Shown here piece by piece: positions 54,125 through 63,536 of a DNA stretch of 64,000 nucleotides. The position numbers were made by a program, and so were the translations under genes. The notes beneath the pieces were generated by a model that saw nothing but the letters and a program-made list of their open reading frames with translations, did not search any database and was not told where the DNA came from. The stretch is from Bradyrhizobium ottawaense (GTDB taxonomy: Bacteria > Pseudomonadota > Alphaproteobacteria > Rhizobiales > Xanthobacteraceae): contig NZ_CP029425.2 of assembly GCF_002278135.3 (NCBI RefSeq), positions 2,394,001 through 2,458,000 on the forward strand. The letters are read 5' to 3'. Within the stretch, counting starts at the first letter, position 1. Every line of letters starts with the position of its first letter.

Positions 54125-54152
54125 AAAATGCCGGCCTTTGGGCCGGCATTTT
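54125..54152 (+). terminator. Rho-independent terminator after tctA
   Basis: Arms AAAATGCCGGCC (54125-54136) and GGCCGGCATTTT (54141-54152) are perfectly complementary with loop TTTG and a short T-rich end. It lies 85 bases past tctA and 32 bases before the tctC start, so it may attenuate expression of tctC. Confidence 0.75.
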
Positions 54153-54183
54153 GCTTGTGTCCAAGGGAACGACGGGGATCGAC

Positions 54184-55164
54184 ATGACCTTCATTCGCGC
54201 GCTCACGAGCGCATGTGCCGCAGCGCTCGCCTCGCTGTGCACTTTTGCTGCGCCGGCCGATGCGCAGACTTATCCGACGCGCAGCATCACCATGATCGTA
54301 CCGTTCGCGGCTGGCGGACCGACTGACGTGATCTCGCGCATCGTCACCGGGCATATGGCGCAGACGCTGGGACAGAGCATCATCATCGAGAACGTGGTCG
54401 GCGCCGGCGGCACCACCGCAACCACCCGCGCCGCGCGCGCGGCCAATGACGGCTATACGCTCATCACCGGGCATATGGGCACGCATGCCGCCTCCGTGCC
54501 GCTCTATCCCAAGCTCGCCTATCATCCCGAGAAGGACTTCGAGCCGATCGCGCTGCTCGCGGGTACCCCGATCCTGATCCTCGCGCGCAAGGACTTTCCG
54601 CCGAAGGATTTGAAGGAGTTCGTGGCCTATGTGAAGGCCAACGCCGAGAAGGTGAACGCTGCCCATGCCGGCGTCGGCTCGGTCTCGCACGTCTCCTGCG
54701 AGCTGCTGCACTCGATCCTCGACATCAAGCCGGTCGGGGTCCCCTTCAACGGCACGGGACCTGCGATGAACGCGCTGGTGGCGGGGCAGGTCGACTACAT
54801 GTGCGACCAGATCGTCAATGCCGTGCCGCAGATCAATGCCGGCACCATCAAGGCCTATGCGATCGCAACGCCGGAGCGCAATCCGTCGCTTCCGAACGTG
54901 CCGACGACGGCAGAAGCGGGCCTGCCGAAATTCCAGGCCCAGGCCTGGAATGCGATGTTCGCGCCCAAGGGAACCTCGCCGGCGATCCTGGCCAGCCTAA
55001 ACGCTGCGGCCAACAAGGCGCTCGACGACGAGACCGTGAAGAAGCGCCTGCTCGAGCTCGGCAGCGTCATCCCGGGTCCCGCGGAGCGGACGCCGGAGGC
55101 GCTGGCCACCCTCGTGAAGAACGAAATCGCGAAATGGACCCCGGTGCTGAAGCCGGCAACTTAG
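54184..55164 (+). CDS. tctC: Tripartite tricarboxylate transporter binding protein (TctC/Bug family)
   Basis: The 326-residue protein has a signal peptide (FIRALTSACAAALASLCTFA, near ADAQT). The Bug-family elements PTRSITMIVPFAAGGPTD, IENVVGAGGTTAT and VPFNGTGPAMNALVAGQVDY bind a carboxylate ligand through a Thr/Ser-rich loop. It is periplasmic and captures acids for TctAB. It follows tctA past a terminator-like hairpin. ATG 54184 is chosen because the signal starts there. Confidence 0.92.
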   Translation: MTFIRALTSACAAALASLCTFAAPADAQTYPTRSITMIVPFAAGGPTDVISRIVTGHMAQTLGQSIIIENVVGAGGTTATTRAARAANDGYTLITGHMGTHAASVPLYPKLAYHPEKDFEPIALLAGTPILILARKDFPPKDLKEFVAYVKANAEKVNAAHAGVGSVSHVSCELLHSILDIKPVGVPFNGTGPAMNALVAGQVDYMCDQIVNAVPQINAGTIKAYAIATPERNPSLPNVPTTAEAGLPKFQAQAWNAMFAPKGTSPAILASLNAAANKALDDETVKKRLLELGSVIPGPAERTPEALATLVKNEIAKWTPVLKPAT

Positions 55165-55187
55165 GCAATGCGATCAAGCTGATAGGG

Positions 55188-55217
55188 CAAGGGGCGGGAC
55201 GTAAGTTCCGCCCCTTG
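55188..55217 (+). terminator. Terminator hairpin after tctC
   Basis: CAAGGGGCGG (55188-55197) pairs with CCGCCCCTTG (55208-55217) around a 10-base loop that closes further by G-T pairing. TCGTTT follows. It begins 24 bases past the tctC stop and separates the transporter from thyA. Confidence 0.75.
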
Positions 55218-55335
55218 TCGTTTGCGCCGGGAGGACTCACTTTTCCGGGTATAATCGGAGCGGACAGCGAATCGCCGCTGTTGCAGCGCGGGGGCGGCCG
55301 CTAAGTTCGCCGGCTCCCCAAAGGCTCAGTCGCAC

Positions 55336-56130
55336 ATGCACCAGTATCAGGACCTGCTCGAGCGGATTCTTTCAGACGGCGCCGAAAAGACCGACCGGAC
55401 CGGCACCGGTACGCTCTCGGTGTTCGGTCATCAGATGCGCTTCAATCTGTCGGCCGGCTTCCCGATGCTGACCACCAAGCGGCTGCCGCTGAAGGCGATC
55501 ATCCACGAGCTGCTGTGGTTCCTGAAGGGCGACACCAACATCAAATATCTCAGGGACAACGGCGTCACCATCTGGGACGAATGGGCGGACGCCAATGGCG
55601 ATCTCGGCCCGGTGTATGGTCATCAATGGCGCGCCTGGCCGGCGCCTGACGGCCGCAGCATCGACCAGATTGCGAACGTGGTCGACATGATCAAGCGCAA
55701 TCCGGACTCGCGCCGCCTGATCGTCTCGGCGTGGAATCCAGCCGAAGTCGACAAGATGGCGCTGCCGCCATGCCATTGTCTGTTCCAGTTCTACGTCGCA
55801 GGCGGCAAGCTGTCCTGCCAGCTCTATCAGCGCTCGGCCGACGTCTTCCTCGGCGTGCCCTTCAACATCGCCTCCTATGCGCTGCTGACCATGATGGTGG
55901 CGCAGGTCACCGGCCTGAAGCCCGGCGACTTCGTGCATTCGTTCGGCGATACCCATCTCTATTCCAACCATCTGGAGCAGGCCCGGCTTCAGCTCACGCG
56001 CGCGCCGCGCGCGCTGCCGGTGATGCGGATCAATCCCGATGTGAAGGACATCTTCTCCTTCCGCTTTGAGGATTTCGAGCTCGTCGGCTACGACCCTCAT
56101 CCGCACATCAAGGCGGAAGTCGCGGTTTAG
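55336..56130 (+). CDS. thyA: Thymidylate synthase
   Basis: The 264-residue ThyA has [44 protein letters not shown] with nucleophile Cys146, and [18 protein letters not shown] with phosphate-binding residues. It methylates dUMP to dTMP with methylene-tetrahydrofolate. A GNAT gene follows 5 bases later and folA next, so they form an operon for thymidylate and folate recycling. Full length and all active-site motifs are present. Confidence 0.97.
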   Translation: MHQYQDLLERILSDGAEKTDRTGTGTLSVFGHQMRFNLSAGFPMLTTKRLPLKAIIHELLWFLKGDTNIKYLRDNGVTIWDEWADANGDLGPVYGHQWRAWPAPDGRSIDQIANVVDMIKRNPDSRRLIVSAWNPAEVDKMALPPCHCLFQFYVAGGKLSCQLYQRSADVFLGVPFNIASYALLTMMVAQVTGLKPGDFVHSFGDTHLYSNHLEQARLQLTRAPRALPVMRINPDVKDIFSFRFEDFELVGYDPHPHIKAEVAV

Positions 56131-56135
56131 CGCCG

Positions 56136-56621
56136 ATGTCGCTCAACATCCGCCGTGTGCGCCCGGGCGAAGCCGGGCTCGTTCTCGCTTTCATCCGAGA
56201 ACTCGCCGAATACGAAAAGCTCTTGCACGAGGTCGAGGCGACCGAGGCCGACATCGCTGACGCGCTGTTCGGCGAGAGACCGCAACTCTATTGCGCGATC
56301 GCCGAGTGGGACGGCGATCCGGTCGGCTTCGCGGTGTGGTTTGCGAATTTCTCCACATTCAGCGGCCGCCATGGCATCTATCTCGAAGATCTCTACGTGC
56401 GGCCGTCGCACCGGGGCAGGGGCCTCGGCAAGGCGCTGCTGGTCCATCTCGCCAAGGAATGCGTCGAGAACGGCTGGTCCCGCCTGCAATGGGCGGTGCT
56501 CGACTGGAACGCGCCGTCGATCGCGTTCTACAAATCGCTCGGCGCGGTCATGATGGAGGACTGGACGCTGTGCCGTGTCACCGGGCCGGCGCTGACGCGG
56601 CTTGCCGGGAGTGCGCCCTGA
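56136..56621 (+). CDS. GNAT-family N-acetyltransferase in the thyA-folA operon
   Basis: The 161-residue protein begins LNIRRVRPGEAGLVLAFIREL. It has VGFAVWFANFSTFSGRHGIYLEDLYV, then the acetyl-CoA loop RPSHRGRGLGKALLVHL and RLQWAVLDWNAPSIAFYKSLGA. This is the pattern of diamine/polyamine-type GNATs (SSAT-like). It sits between thyA and folA with tight junctions (5-base gap, then TGATG overlap), so it may act in the same process. Substrate unknown. Confidence 0.88.
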   Translation: MSLNIRRVRPGEAGLVLAFIRELAEYEKLLHEVEATEADIADALFGERPQLYCAIAEWDGDPVGFAVWFANFSTFSGRHGIYLEDLYVRPSHRGRGLGKALLVHLAKECVENGWSRLQWAVLDWNAPSIAFYKSLGAVMMEDWTLCRVTGPALTRLAGSAP

Positions 56622-57130
56622 TGGAGATCGTCTTCGTCGTCGCGATCGCGGAGAACGGCGTCATCGGCGCCGGCAACGCCATGCCGTGGCGCATGAAATC
56701 CGACATGGCGCGCTTCAAGGCGCTGACGATCGGCAAGCCCGTGGTCATGGGCCGCAAGACCTTCGAATCCTTGCCCCGGCCGCTGCGGGACCGCACCAAC
56801 ATCGTGATCACGCGCGATGCGGCCTATCGCGCCAACGGCGCCATTGTCACGACATCGGCCGCCGATGCCGGCGCGGTTGCGCTTGGCGACGCCCTGCGGC
56901 GTTCGGTCACCGAGATCGCGGTGATCGGCGGCGCCGAGATCTATCGGCAATGGCTCGATCGCGCCGATCGCCTCGAAGTCACCGAAGTGCACGCGCGCCC
57001 CGAAGGCGACACGCGTTTCGACATCGACAATGCGGAATGGGACGAGGTTGAACGTATCCGCCATGCTGCCGGCCCCGACGACAGCGCCGACTTCTCCTAT
57101 GTGACATATCGTCGGCGGCGCGGCCATTAA
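56621..57130 (+). CDS. folA: Dihydrofolate reductase
   Basis: The 169-residue DHFR shows FVVAIAENGVIGAGNAMPW, then MARFKALTIGKPVVMGRKTF, a Rossmann NADPH segment TNIVITRD and AVIGGAEIYRQWLDRAD. It reduces dihydrofolate after ThyA. Its ATG overlaps the GNAT stop by one base. The usual catalytic acidic residue is Asp28 in MKSDMARF. Confidence 0.95.
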   Translation: MEIVFVVAIAENGVIGAGNAMPWRMKSDMARFKALTIGKPVVMGRKTFESLPRPLRDRTNIVITRDAAYRANGAIVTTSAADAGAVALGDALRRSVTEIAVIGGAEIYRQWLDRADRLEVTEVHARPEGDTRFDIDNAEWDEVERIRHAAGPDDSADFSYVTYRRRRGH

Positions 57131-57283
57131 CCGCTTTCGTCAATGTTTACATTGACTTTTTCGTGCCCGAGCATAGCTCGGAAGACGGGCACCGCTGCGT
57201 TGTAAGGGACTTGCCTGTCCCCTATAAAGCCGGACCGGACAAAGCGGGCGGGGGCAATTCCACCCTGCCGAGGAGAGCGTCGA

Positions 57284-58420
57284 ATGCCGTGGAAGAATCA
57301 GGGCGGTGGCCCATGGGGCTCGGGTCCGAAGGGACCATGGGGCTCAGGCCCGCAACCGGTCGGGCCGAGGCCGCCGGATCTGGAAGACCTTCTGCGGCGC
57401 GGCCAGGACCGCCTCCAGCAGATCATGCCGGGCGGCTATTTCTCCGGCATCGGCATCACGCTGATCGTGCTGCTGATCGTCGCGTTCTGGCTGCTGTCGG
57501 GCTTCTTCCGCGTGCAGTCCGAAGAGCTCGGCGTCGTGCTGCGCTTCGGCAAGCATGTTCGCACCGTGCAGCCGGGCCTGAACTATCATCTGCCCTATCC
57601 GATCGAGACAGTGCTGCTGCCCAAGGCGCTGCGCGTCAACACCATCTCCATCGGCATGACGCTGATCGACGATCCGGCGCGGCGCGGCCGCTCCATTCGT
57701 GACGTGCCGGAAGAGAGCCTGATGCTGACCGGCGACGAGAACATCGTCGACGTCGACTTCACCGTGCTCTGGCGCATCAAGCCGGATGGCGTCGGCGACT
57801 TCCTCTTCAACATCCAGAATCCCGAAGGCACCGTGAAGGCGGTCTCCGAGAGCGCGATGCGCGAGGTGATCGGCCGCTCGCAGATCCAGCCGATCCTCAC
57901 CGGCGCGCGCAACGTCACCGAGCAGGGCGTGCAGGAGCTGATCCAGAAGACTCTGGACAGCTACGGCGCCGGCATTCAGGTCAGCCAGGTGCAGATGCAG
58001 AAGGTCGATCCGCCGGCGCAGGTGATCGACGCCTTCCGCGACGTCCAGGCGGCGCGCGCCAATCTCGAGCAGTTGCAGAACGAGGCACAGACCTACGCCA
58101 ACCAGGTGGTGCCGCAGGCGCGCGGACGCTCGGCGCAGATCATGCAAGCCGCCGAAGGTTACAAGGAGCAGGCGGTTGCCGAGGCCAAGGGCCAGAGCGC
58201 GCGCTTCCTGAAGGTGTACGAGGAATACAAGAAGGCGCCCGACGTGACGCGTGAACGGATCTATCTGGAGACGATGGAGCGCGTGCTCGGCGGCGCGGAC
58301 AAGCTGGTCTATGACGGCGGGCCCTCGGGCCAGGGCATCGTGCCCTATCTGCCGCTCGGCGAACTGACGACCAAGCGGCCGCCTACCACCGGTCCGCAGT
58401 CGAGCGGAGGTAGCCGATGA
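57284..58420 (+). CDS. hflK: HflK, subunit of the FtsH modulator HflKC
   Basis: The 378-residue protein has an N-terminal Gly/Pro-rich cytoplasmic segment (PWKNQGGGPWGSG) and one membrane helix (about 50-75). The SPFH/prohibitin domain follows (SEELGVVLRFGKHVRTVQPG, DENIVDVDFTVLWRIK), then a long coiled coil and a Gly/Pro tail. HflK and HflC form a membrane microdomain cage that restrains FtsH. It overlaps hflC by four bases (ATGA). GAGGAGAG precedes the ATG. Confidence 0.95.
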   Translation: MPWKNQGGGPWGSGPKGPWGSGPQPVGPRPPDLEDLLRRGQDRLQQIMPGGYFSGIGITLIVLLIVAFWLLSGFFRVQSEELGVVLRFGKHVRTVQPGLNYHLPYPIETVLLPKALRVNTISIGMTLIDDPARRGRSIRDVPEESLMLTGDENIVDVDFTVLWRIKPDGVGDFLFNIQNPEGTVKAVSESAMREVIGRSQIQPILTGARNVTEQGVQELIQKTLDSYGAGIQVSQVQMQKVDPPAQVIDAFRDVQAARANLEQLQNEAQTYANQVVPQARGRSAQIMQAAEGYKEQAVAEAKGQSARFLKVYEEYKKAPDVTRERIYLETMERVLGGADKLVYDGGPSGQGIVPYLPLGELTTKRPPTTGPQSSGGSR

Positions 58421-59313
58421 GGTCCCCGGTCACAGGTATCGTCACGCTGCTTGGGCTCCTGCTCGTCGTGATCGTCGGCTACATGTCGCTATTCACGGTG
58501 CAGCAGACCGAGCAGACCATCGTGCTGCAGTTCGGCCGGCCCGTCGACGTCGTCACCGCACCCGGCCTGCACTTCAAGGCGCCGTGGAATTCGGTGATCA
58601 ACATCGACAAGCGGATTCTCGACCTGGAGAACCCGTCGCAGGAAGCGATCGCCTCCGATCAGAAGCGGCTCGTGGTTGACGCCTTCGCGCGCTACCGCAT
58701 CAAGGATGCGCTGCGCTTCTATCAGAGCGTCGGCTCGATCCAGGCTGCCAACATCCAGCTCACCACGCTCCTGAACGCGGCGCTGCGCCGCGTGCTGGGC
58801 GAGGTCACCTTCATCAACGTGGTGCGCGACGATCGCGAGAAGCTGATGCAGCGCATCCGCGACCAGCTCGATCGCGAGGCCGACGGCTACGGCATCCAGG
58901 TCGTCGACGTCAGGATCCGCCGCGCCGACCTGCCGGAGCAGAACAGCCAGGCGGTCTATCAACGTATGAAGACGGAGCGCGAGCGCGAGGCGGCCGAGTT
59001 CCGCGCACAGGGCGGCCAGAAGGCCCAGGAGATCAAGTCCAAGGCCGATCGTGAGGCGACCGTCATCGTCGCGGAAGCGAATTCGCAGGCCGAGCAGACC
59101 CGGGGTGCGGGCGATGCCGAGCGCAACCGCCTGTTCGCCGAAGCCTACAGCAAGGATGCCGACTTCTTCGCCTTCTACCGGTCGATGACGGCCTACGAGA
59201 ACGGGCTGAAGTCGAACGACACCCGCTTCCTGCTGCGGCCGGACTCGGATTTCTTCCGGTACTTCAGTAACCCGTCCGGCAAGACGGCGACCGAGACGCC
59301 GGCGAAGCCGTAA
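58417..59313 (+). CDS. hflC: HflC, subunit of the FtsH modulator HflKC
   Basis: The 298-residue protein has an N-terminal membrane helix (TGIVTLLGLLLVVIVGYMSLF). The SPFH domain (QQTEQTIVLQFGRPVDVVTA, LVVDAFARYRI) and a coiled-coil end (REREAAEFRAQGGQKAQEIK) follow. It partners HflK. A hairpin follows the stop before the DUF2065 gene. Confidence 0.95.
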   Translation: MRSPVTGIVTLLGLLLVVIVGYMSLFTVQQTEQTIVLQFGRPVDVVTAPGLHFKAPWNSVINIDKRILDLENPSQEAIASDQKRLVVDAFARYRIKDALRFYQSVGSIQAANIQLTTLLNAALRRVLGEVTFINVVRDDREKLMQRIRDQLDREADGYGIQVVDVRIRRADLPEQNSQAVYQRMKTEREREAAEFRAQGGQKAQEIKSKADREATVIVAEANSQAEQTRGAGDAERNRLFAEAYSKDADFFAFYRSMTAYENGLKSNDTRFLLRPDSDFFRYFSNPSGKTATETPAKP

Positions 59314-59321
59314 GCTAGACA

Positions 59322-59346
59322 AAGGGCGGCGGATCTCGCCGCCCTT
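59322..59346 (+). terminator. Hairpin between hflC and the DUF2065 gene
   Basis: AAGGGCGGC (59322-59330) and GCCGCCCTT (59338-59346) are perfect arms with a 7-base loop. No T-run follows, so it is a weak terminator or an mRNA-stability element inside the operon. Confidence 0.5.
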
Positions 59347-59385
59347 CGTCCAGACAAGAATAGCATAACGGGAGGTTCCAATCCG

Positions 59386-59592
59386 ATGAGGTCCATTGCG
59401 TTCGCCGACTTCCTCATCGGCTTGGGCATCCTGTTCGTGCTGGAAGGCTTGATGTTCGCGGCAAGTCCTAACTGGATGCGCAAGGCCATGAAGAGCGCCA
59501 TCGCCACGCCGGACAACATCCTGCGGGCGGTCGGGATCGGTTCGGCCGTCGTCGGCCTGGTCCTGATCTGGGTTATGCGGCGCCCCATTTAG
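59386..59592 (+). CDS. DUF2065 small membrane protein
   Basis: The 68-residue protein has two hydrophobic helices (AFADFLIGLGILFVLEGLMF and AVGIGSAVVGLVLIWVM). NWMRKAMK lies between them, as in the DUF2065 (YjeT-like) family. These genes commonly sit beside hflKC. It is between hflC and degP. Function unknown; a membrane-quality-control link is inferred. Confidence 0.88.
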   Translation: MRSIAFADFLIGLGILFVLEGLMFAASPNWMRKAMKSAIATPDNILRAVGIGSAVVGLVLIWVMRRPI

Positions 59593-59733
59593 GCGTCGCG
59601 CCAACGCCAAAGTGAAGGCGACAGACCGGTTTTCGCCGTATTATCGGGGTTCTGAGGCCCGTTAAGCTCCGCGCTTGCGCCGTCCTCCCGTCAAGCGCAG
59701 TCTGGCGCCGAATCCCTCTCTCTGGAGATCACA

Positions 59734-61251
59734 ATGACCGCTGCCACCATTGCCCCGTCCCGCTCGCGACTTGGTGTGCGAATTGGGCTGGCCGCGCTCG
59801 CCGTCGCTGCTTTCAGCGCGTTCGGCACGCCGGTCTATGCGCGCGGACCGGAGGGCATCGCCGACGTCGCCGAGAAGGTGATCGACGCGGTCGTCAACAT
59901 CTCGACCTCGCAGACCGTCGAAGCCAAGGGCGGCGGCAGCAACGCCATGCCGCAATTGCCGCCCGGCTCGCCCTTCGAGGAGTTCTTCGACGACTTCTTC
60001 AAGAACCGCAAAGGTCCGGGCGGCAGCAGCAAGGGTGGCGAGCGCGGAGACGGCGGCCCGCCGCCGCGCAAGACCAACTCGCTCGGAAGCGGCTTCATCA
60101 TCGACACATCAGGCGTCGTCGTCACCAACAACCACGTCATCGCGGATGCCGACGAGATCAACGTCATCCTCAACGACGGTACCAAGATCAAGGCCGAGCT
60201 GGTCGGTGTCGACAAGAAGACCGACCTTGCGGTGCTGAAGTTCAAGCCGACCAAGCCGCTGGTCGCGGTGAAGTTCGGCGATAGCGACAAGCTGCGTCTC
60301 GGCGACTGGGTGGTCGCGATCGGCAACCCGTTCAGCCTGGGCGGCACGGTGACGGCCGGCATCGTCTCGGCCAAGAACCGCGACATCTCCTCGGGTCCCT
60401 ATGACAGCTACATCCAGACCGACGCATCCATCAACCGCGGCAATTCCGGCGGTCCGCTGTTCAACCTCGATGGCGACGTCATCGGCGTCAACACGCTGAT
60501 CATCTCGCCCTCCGGCGGCTCGATCGGCATCGGCTTCGCCGTGCCCTCGAAGACGGTCGCGGGCGTCGTCGACCAGCTCCGTCAGTTCGGCGAGCTGCGC
60601 CGCGGCTGGTTAGGGGTGCGGATCCAGAGTGTTACCGACGAGATCGCCGAAAGCCTCAACATCAAGCCGGCGCGCGGCGCGCTGGTTGCGGGCGTCGACG
60701 ACAAGGGCCCGGCCAAGCCGGCCGGCATCGAGCCGGGCGACGTCGTCGTCAAGTTCGACGGCAAGGACGTCAAGGATCCGAAGGACCTGTCCCGCGTCGT
60801 CGCCGATACGGCGGTCGGCAAGGAAGTCGACGTCATCATCATCCGCAAGGGCAAGGAAGAAACCAAGAAGGTCACGCTCGGCCGTCTCCAGGATCCCGAG
60901 AAGGTGCAGGCCGCGGTGAAGACCGACGAGCCCGCGCCCGAGAAGCTGGTGACGCAGAAGGCGCTCGGCCTTGATCTTGCGGCGCTGAACAAGGATCTGC
61001 GCACTCGCTACAAGATCAAGGAGAGCGTCAAGGGCGTGGTCGTCACCAATGTCGACGCCAATTCTGACGCCGCCGAAAAGCGCCTCTCCGCCGGCGACGT
61101 CATCGTCGAGGTGGCGCAGGAGGCCGTCTCCAGCGGCGCCGACATCCAGAAGCGGGTCGACCAGCTCAAGAAGGACGGCAAGAAGTCGGTGCTGCTGCTG
61201 GTGTCGAACGCCGACGGCGAGCTGCGGTTCGTTGCGCTGAGCGTGCAGTAG
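59734..61251 (+). CDS. degP: DegP/MucD-type periplasmic serine endoprotease
   Basis: The 505-residue protein has a signal peptide (to about residue 36, VYARG). The trypsin-like domain has the triad His134 (TNNHVI), Asp164 (KTDLAVL) and Ser238 (NRGNSGGPL). Two PDZ domains follow (about 290-380 and 405-500). A Gly/Ser/Glu-rich loop (about 66-112) resembles the LA loop. It degrades or refolds misfolded envelope proteins. It follows hflKC-DUF2065, forming an envelope-quality-control operon. Confidence 0.95.
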   Translation: MTAATIAPSRSRLGVRIGLAALAVAAFSAFGTPVYARGPEGIADVAEKVIDAVVNISTSQTVEAKGGGSNAMPQLPPGSPFEEFFDDFFKNRKGPGGSSKGGERGDGGPPPRKTNSLGSGFIIDTSGVVVTNNHVIADADEINVILNDGTKIKAELVGVDKKTDLAVLKFKPTKPLVAVKFGDSDKLRLGDWVVAIGNPFSLGGTVTAGIVSAKNRDISSGPYDSYIQTDASINRGNSGGPLFNLDGDVIGVNTLIISPSGGSIGIGFAVPSKTVAGVVDQLRQFGELRRGWLGVRIQSVTDEIAESLNIKPARGALVAGVDDKGPAKPAGIEPGDVVVKFDGKDVKDPKDLSRVVADTAVGKEVDVIIIRKGKEETKKVTLGRLQDPEKVQAAVKTDEPAPEKLVTQKALGLDLAALNKDLRTRYKIKESVKGVVVTNVDANSDAAEKRLSAGDVIVEVAQEAVSSGADIQKRVDQLKKDGKKSVLLLVSNADGELRFVALSVQ

Positions 61252-61265
61252 TCGCGGGGCCGGTG

Positions 61266-61362
61266 CCGTAGGGTGGGCAAAGCGAAAGCGTGCCCACCGT
61301 CTTTCCACCGCCGCAGCAAGAATGGTGGGCACGGCGCCAGGGCGCCTTTGCCCACCCTACGG
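61266..61362. repeat. Palindromic intergenic repeat between degP and serB
   Basis: CCGTAGGGTGGGCAAAG (61266-61282) and CTTTGCCCACCCTACGG (61346-61362) are perfect 17-base arms. An inner pair CGTGCCCACC (61289-61298) and GGTGGGCACG (61324-61333) also matches exactly. It lies between convergent degP and serB. This GTAGGGTGGGCAAAG motif looks like a dispersed family distinct from the uvrD element and may serve as a bidirectional terminator. Confidence 0.8.
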
Positions 61363-61386
61363 GTGCGGAGCGCGCCGCGAGAGAGG

Positions 61387-62292
61387 CTACCCCTCCACGA
61401 ACTCGTCCCGCCGATACCCCTGCGCATACAGCAGCGCGGTGAGATCGCCGTGGTCGATCCGGGCCGCAGCCGCAGCCGCCACGGCCGGCTTGGCGTGATA
61501 GGCGACGCCGAGCCCCGCGGCCTGGATCATGGCGAGATCATTGGCGCCGTCGCCGACCACGACCGAGTCGATGTCGTCGAGATCGAACGACTCCATCAGA
61601 TCCACCAGCGTCGCGAGCTTTGCCGCGCGGCCCAGAATCGGCTCCTTCACCTCGCCGGTGAACTTGCCGTCGCGCACGACGAGCTCGTTGGCGCGGTTCT
61701 CCTGGAAGCCGATCTTGGCGGCGACTGCGGTCGTGAACAGCGTGAAGCCGCCGGAGACGAGGCAGGTATAGGCGCCGTGGGCGCGCATGGTCGCGACCAG
61801 TTCGCGGCCGCCCGGGGTCAGCGTGATGCGCTTGGCCAGCACCTCGTCGACCACGCCGGCGGGCAGCTCCTTCAGCAGCGCCACGCGCTCGCGCAGCGCC
61901 GGCTCGAACTCGATCTCGCCGCGCATCGCGCGTTCGGTGATGGCGGCCACGTGGGCCTTCATCCCGACGAGATCGGCGAGCTCGTCGATGCATTCCTGGC
62001 CGATCATGGTGGAATCCATGTCGGCGAGAAAAAGCTTCTTGCGCCGGGCGCCGACTGGCTGCACGACGATGTCGACGGGCAGGTCGCCGCGAAGCTCACG
62101 GAGCCGCTCCTCGATGGCGTGACGGTCGCCTTCGAGGTTACTGTCGGCGCCGAAGGGAATGTCGACCGCGACCCCGTCGAACAGCCAGTGGGCGGGCGCC
62201 GCCTGGGGCAGCACGGCGCGGGCGCCATCGACGATGGTCGAGTCGAGCGCGGGATTGTCGGGATTGCAGATCAGCGTGGCGACGAGGGACAT
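61387..62292 (-). CDS. serB: Phosphoserine phosphatase
   Basis: The 301-residue HAD enzyme has an N-terminal domain of about 80 residues. The core has [10 protein letters not shown] (Asp91 nucleophile, Asp93), SGGFTLFT (motif II Ser) and [11 protein letters not shown] (motif IV Asp pair). It removes phosphate from phosphoserine in serine synthesis. It is divergent from miaA with only an 11-base gap, so promoters overlap coding regions. Confidence 0.95.
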   Translation of the reverse strand: MSLVATLICNPDNPALDSTIVDGARAVLPQAAPAHWLFDGVAVDIPFGADSNLEGDRHAIEERLRELRGDLPVDIVVQPVGARRKKLFLADMDSTMIGQECIDELADLVGMKAHVAAITERAMRGEIEFEPALRERVALLKELPAGVVDEVLAKRITLTPGGRELVATMRAHGAYTCLVSGGFTLFTTAVAAKIGFQENRANELVVRDGKFTGEVKEPILGRAAKLATLVDLMESFDLDDIDSVVVGDGANDLAMIQAAGLGVAYHAKPAVAAAAAARIDHGDLTALLYAQGYRRDEFVEG

Positions 62293-62303
62293 TTGAGGTT
62301 TTC

Positions 62304-63260
62304 GTGAGCGAGGGGCAAGTCAGCAGAAGCCATGTTGGCAAGGCCGTGCTTATCGCAGGCCCGACCGCCAGCGGCAAGTCGGCGCTGGCGCTGGAGCTTG
62401 CCCTCAGCACGGGCGGGGTCGTCATCAACGCCGATTCCATGCAGGTCTATCGCGACCTGCGGATCATCACGGCGCGCCCCACACAAAGCGAGGAAGCGCG
62501 CGCGCCGCATCGCCTGTACGGTCACATCGATGCAGCCGTGAATTTTTCGGCCGGCGCCTGGGTGAGTGATGCCGCCAAGGCGCTCGACGAGGCGAAAGCG
62601 GAAGGCCGTCTGCCGATCTTCATCGGCGGCACCGGGCTTTATTTCAAGACGCTGACGGCGGGGCTCTCCGTGGTGCCGCCAATTCCTGCCGAGATACGCG
62701 AGGACGTGCGCGCGCGGCTGGAACGCAACGGTGCGGAGGCGCTGCATGCGGAACTGGCGCGTCGTGATCCCAGTGCGGCCGGGCGATTGAACCTGCGTGA
62801 CCGCACCCGGATCGCGCGCGCGCTCGAGGTGGTCGAGGCGACCGGCCGTTCGCTGCTCGACTGGCACCGGGAGGGCCAGCCGCCGCTGCTGCCGAAGGAC
62901 AGTTTTCGCGCGGTGTTTCTCGCGCCCGAACGGGACGAGCTTTATGCCCGCATCGATGCCCGCTTCGACGCCATGCTGGGCGCCGGCGCGCTGAGGGAGG
63001 TCGAGCGGCTCGCCGCCAGGCATCTCGATCCGCTGCTGCCGGCGATGAAGGCTCATGGCGTGCCGGCCCTGATGCGGCATCTGCGCGGCGAGCTCAGCCT
63101 GGAGGACGCCGCAGGAATCGGCCGCGCCGACACCCGCCACTATGCCAAGCGGCAATTCACCTGGTTCCGGCACCAATTGCCTGAGTTCGAATGGGTGAAG
63201 CCCGGGGAGGCGAGGGGATGGCTCGTCGCCATCGTGAACGCGGCCCGCGACCCCGCCTGA
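62304..63260 (+). CDS. miaA: tRNA dimethylallyltransferase MiaA
   Basis: The 318-residue protein has P-loop GPTASGKS (19-26), [26 protein letters not shown] and [17 protein letters not shown]. It adds dimethylallyl to A37 of tRNAs. Start is GTG at 62304. It is divergent from serB by 11 bases and lies before an amino-acid attenuator for acetolactate synthase. Confidence 0.95.
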   Translation: MSEGQVSRSHVGKAVLIAGPTASGKSALALELALSTGGVVINADSMQVYRDLRIITARPTQSEEARAPHRLYGHIDAAVNFSAGAWVSDAAKALDEAKAEGRLPIFIGGTGLYFKTLTAGLSVVPPIPAEIREDVRARLERNGAEALHAELARRDPSAAGRLNLRDRTRIARALEVVEATGRSLLDWHREGQPPLLPKDSFRAVFLAPERDELYARIDARFDAMLGAGALREVERLAARHLDPLLPAMKAHGVPALMRHLRGELSLEDAAGIGRADTRHYAKRQFTWFRHQLPEFEWVKPGEARGWLVAIVNAARDPA

Positions 63261-63354
63261 GGCGCTTTTCTGTCCGGGTTCCCGAATTTACCTCTCGCCG
63301 AACCCGGGGAACACCGCTACACTTGCAAAATCGCGCGGGAACGGCCGCATCGCC

Positions 63355-63382
63355 TTGACATCCAGGCTTTGGCCGCTATGTT
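63355..63382 (+). promoter_or_regulatory. Sigma-70-type promoter for the ilv leader
   Basis: TTGACA (63355-63360), a 16-base spacer and TATGTT (63377-63382) match housekeeping -35 and -10 elements. They lie about 33 bases upstream of the leader-peptide ATG. Confidence 0.7.
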
Positions 63383-63414
63383 TCGCGCAACCTTTGGGAA
63401 GCCGGGCACCTGCC

Positions 63415-63480
63415 ATGCGTAACATTATTACCAAACTCCTTATCGCCGTCGTACCCAGGCACACCGCCGGGGGTGGCTAG
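63415..63480 (+). CDS. Branched-chain amino-acid leader peptide
   Basis: The 21-residue frame reads MRNIITKLLIAVVPRHTAGGG and ends TAG. It is rich in Ile, Leu and Val codons (IITKLLIAVV), the control codons expected for attenuation of acetolactate synthase. The stop lies just before a hairpin set and a T-run. The stretch is too short for a normal protein and fits a regulatory peptide whose stalling controls the ilvB gene 110 bases downstream. Confidence 0.75.
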   Translation: MRNIITKLLIAVVPRHTAGGG

Positions 63481-63536
63481 CTGCCATCCACATGACAGGC
63501 GGTGTGCATGGGCCCTCTTCGGGGCCTTTTTTATTT
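63459..63536 (+). terminator. ilv attenuator structures
   Basis: GCACACCGCC (63459-63468) pairs exactly with GGCGGTGTGC (63498-63507). A terminator stem GGCCC (63511-63515) and GGGCC (63522-63526) is followed by TTTTTT. The first pairing overlaps the end of the leader peptide. The set fits transcription attenuation responsive to Ile/Leu/Val charging. Confidence 0.75.
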
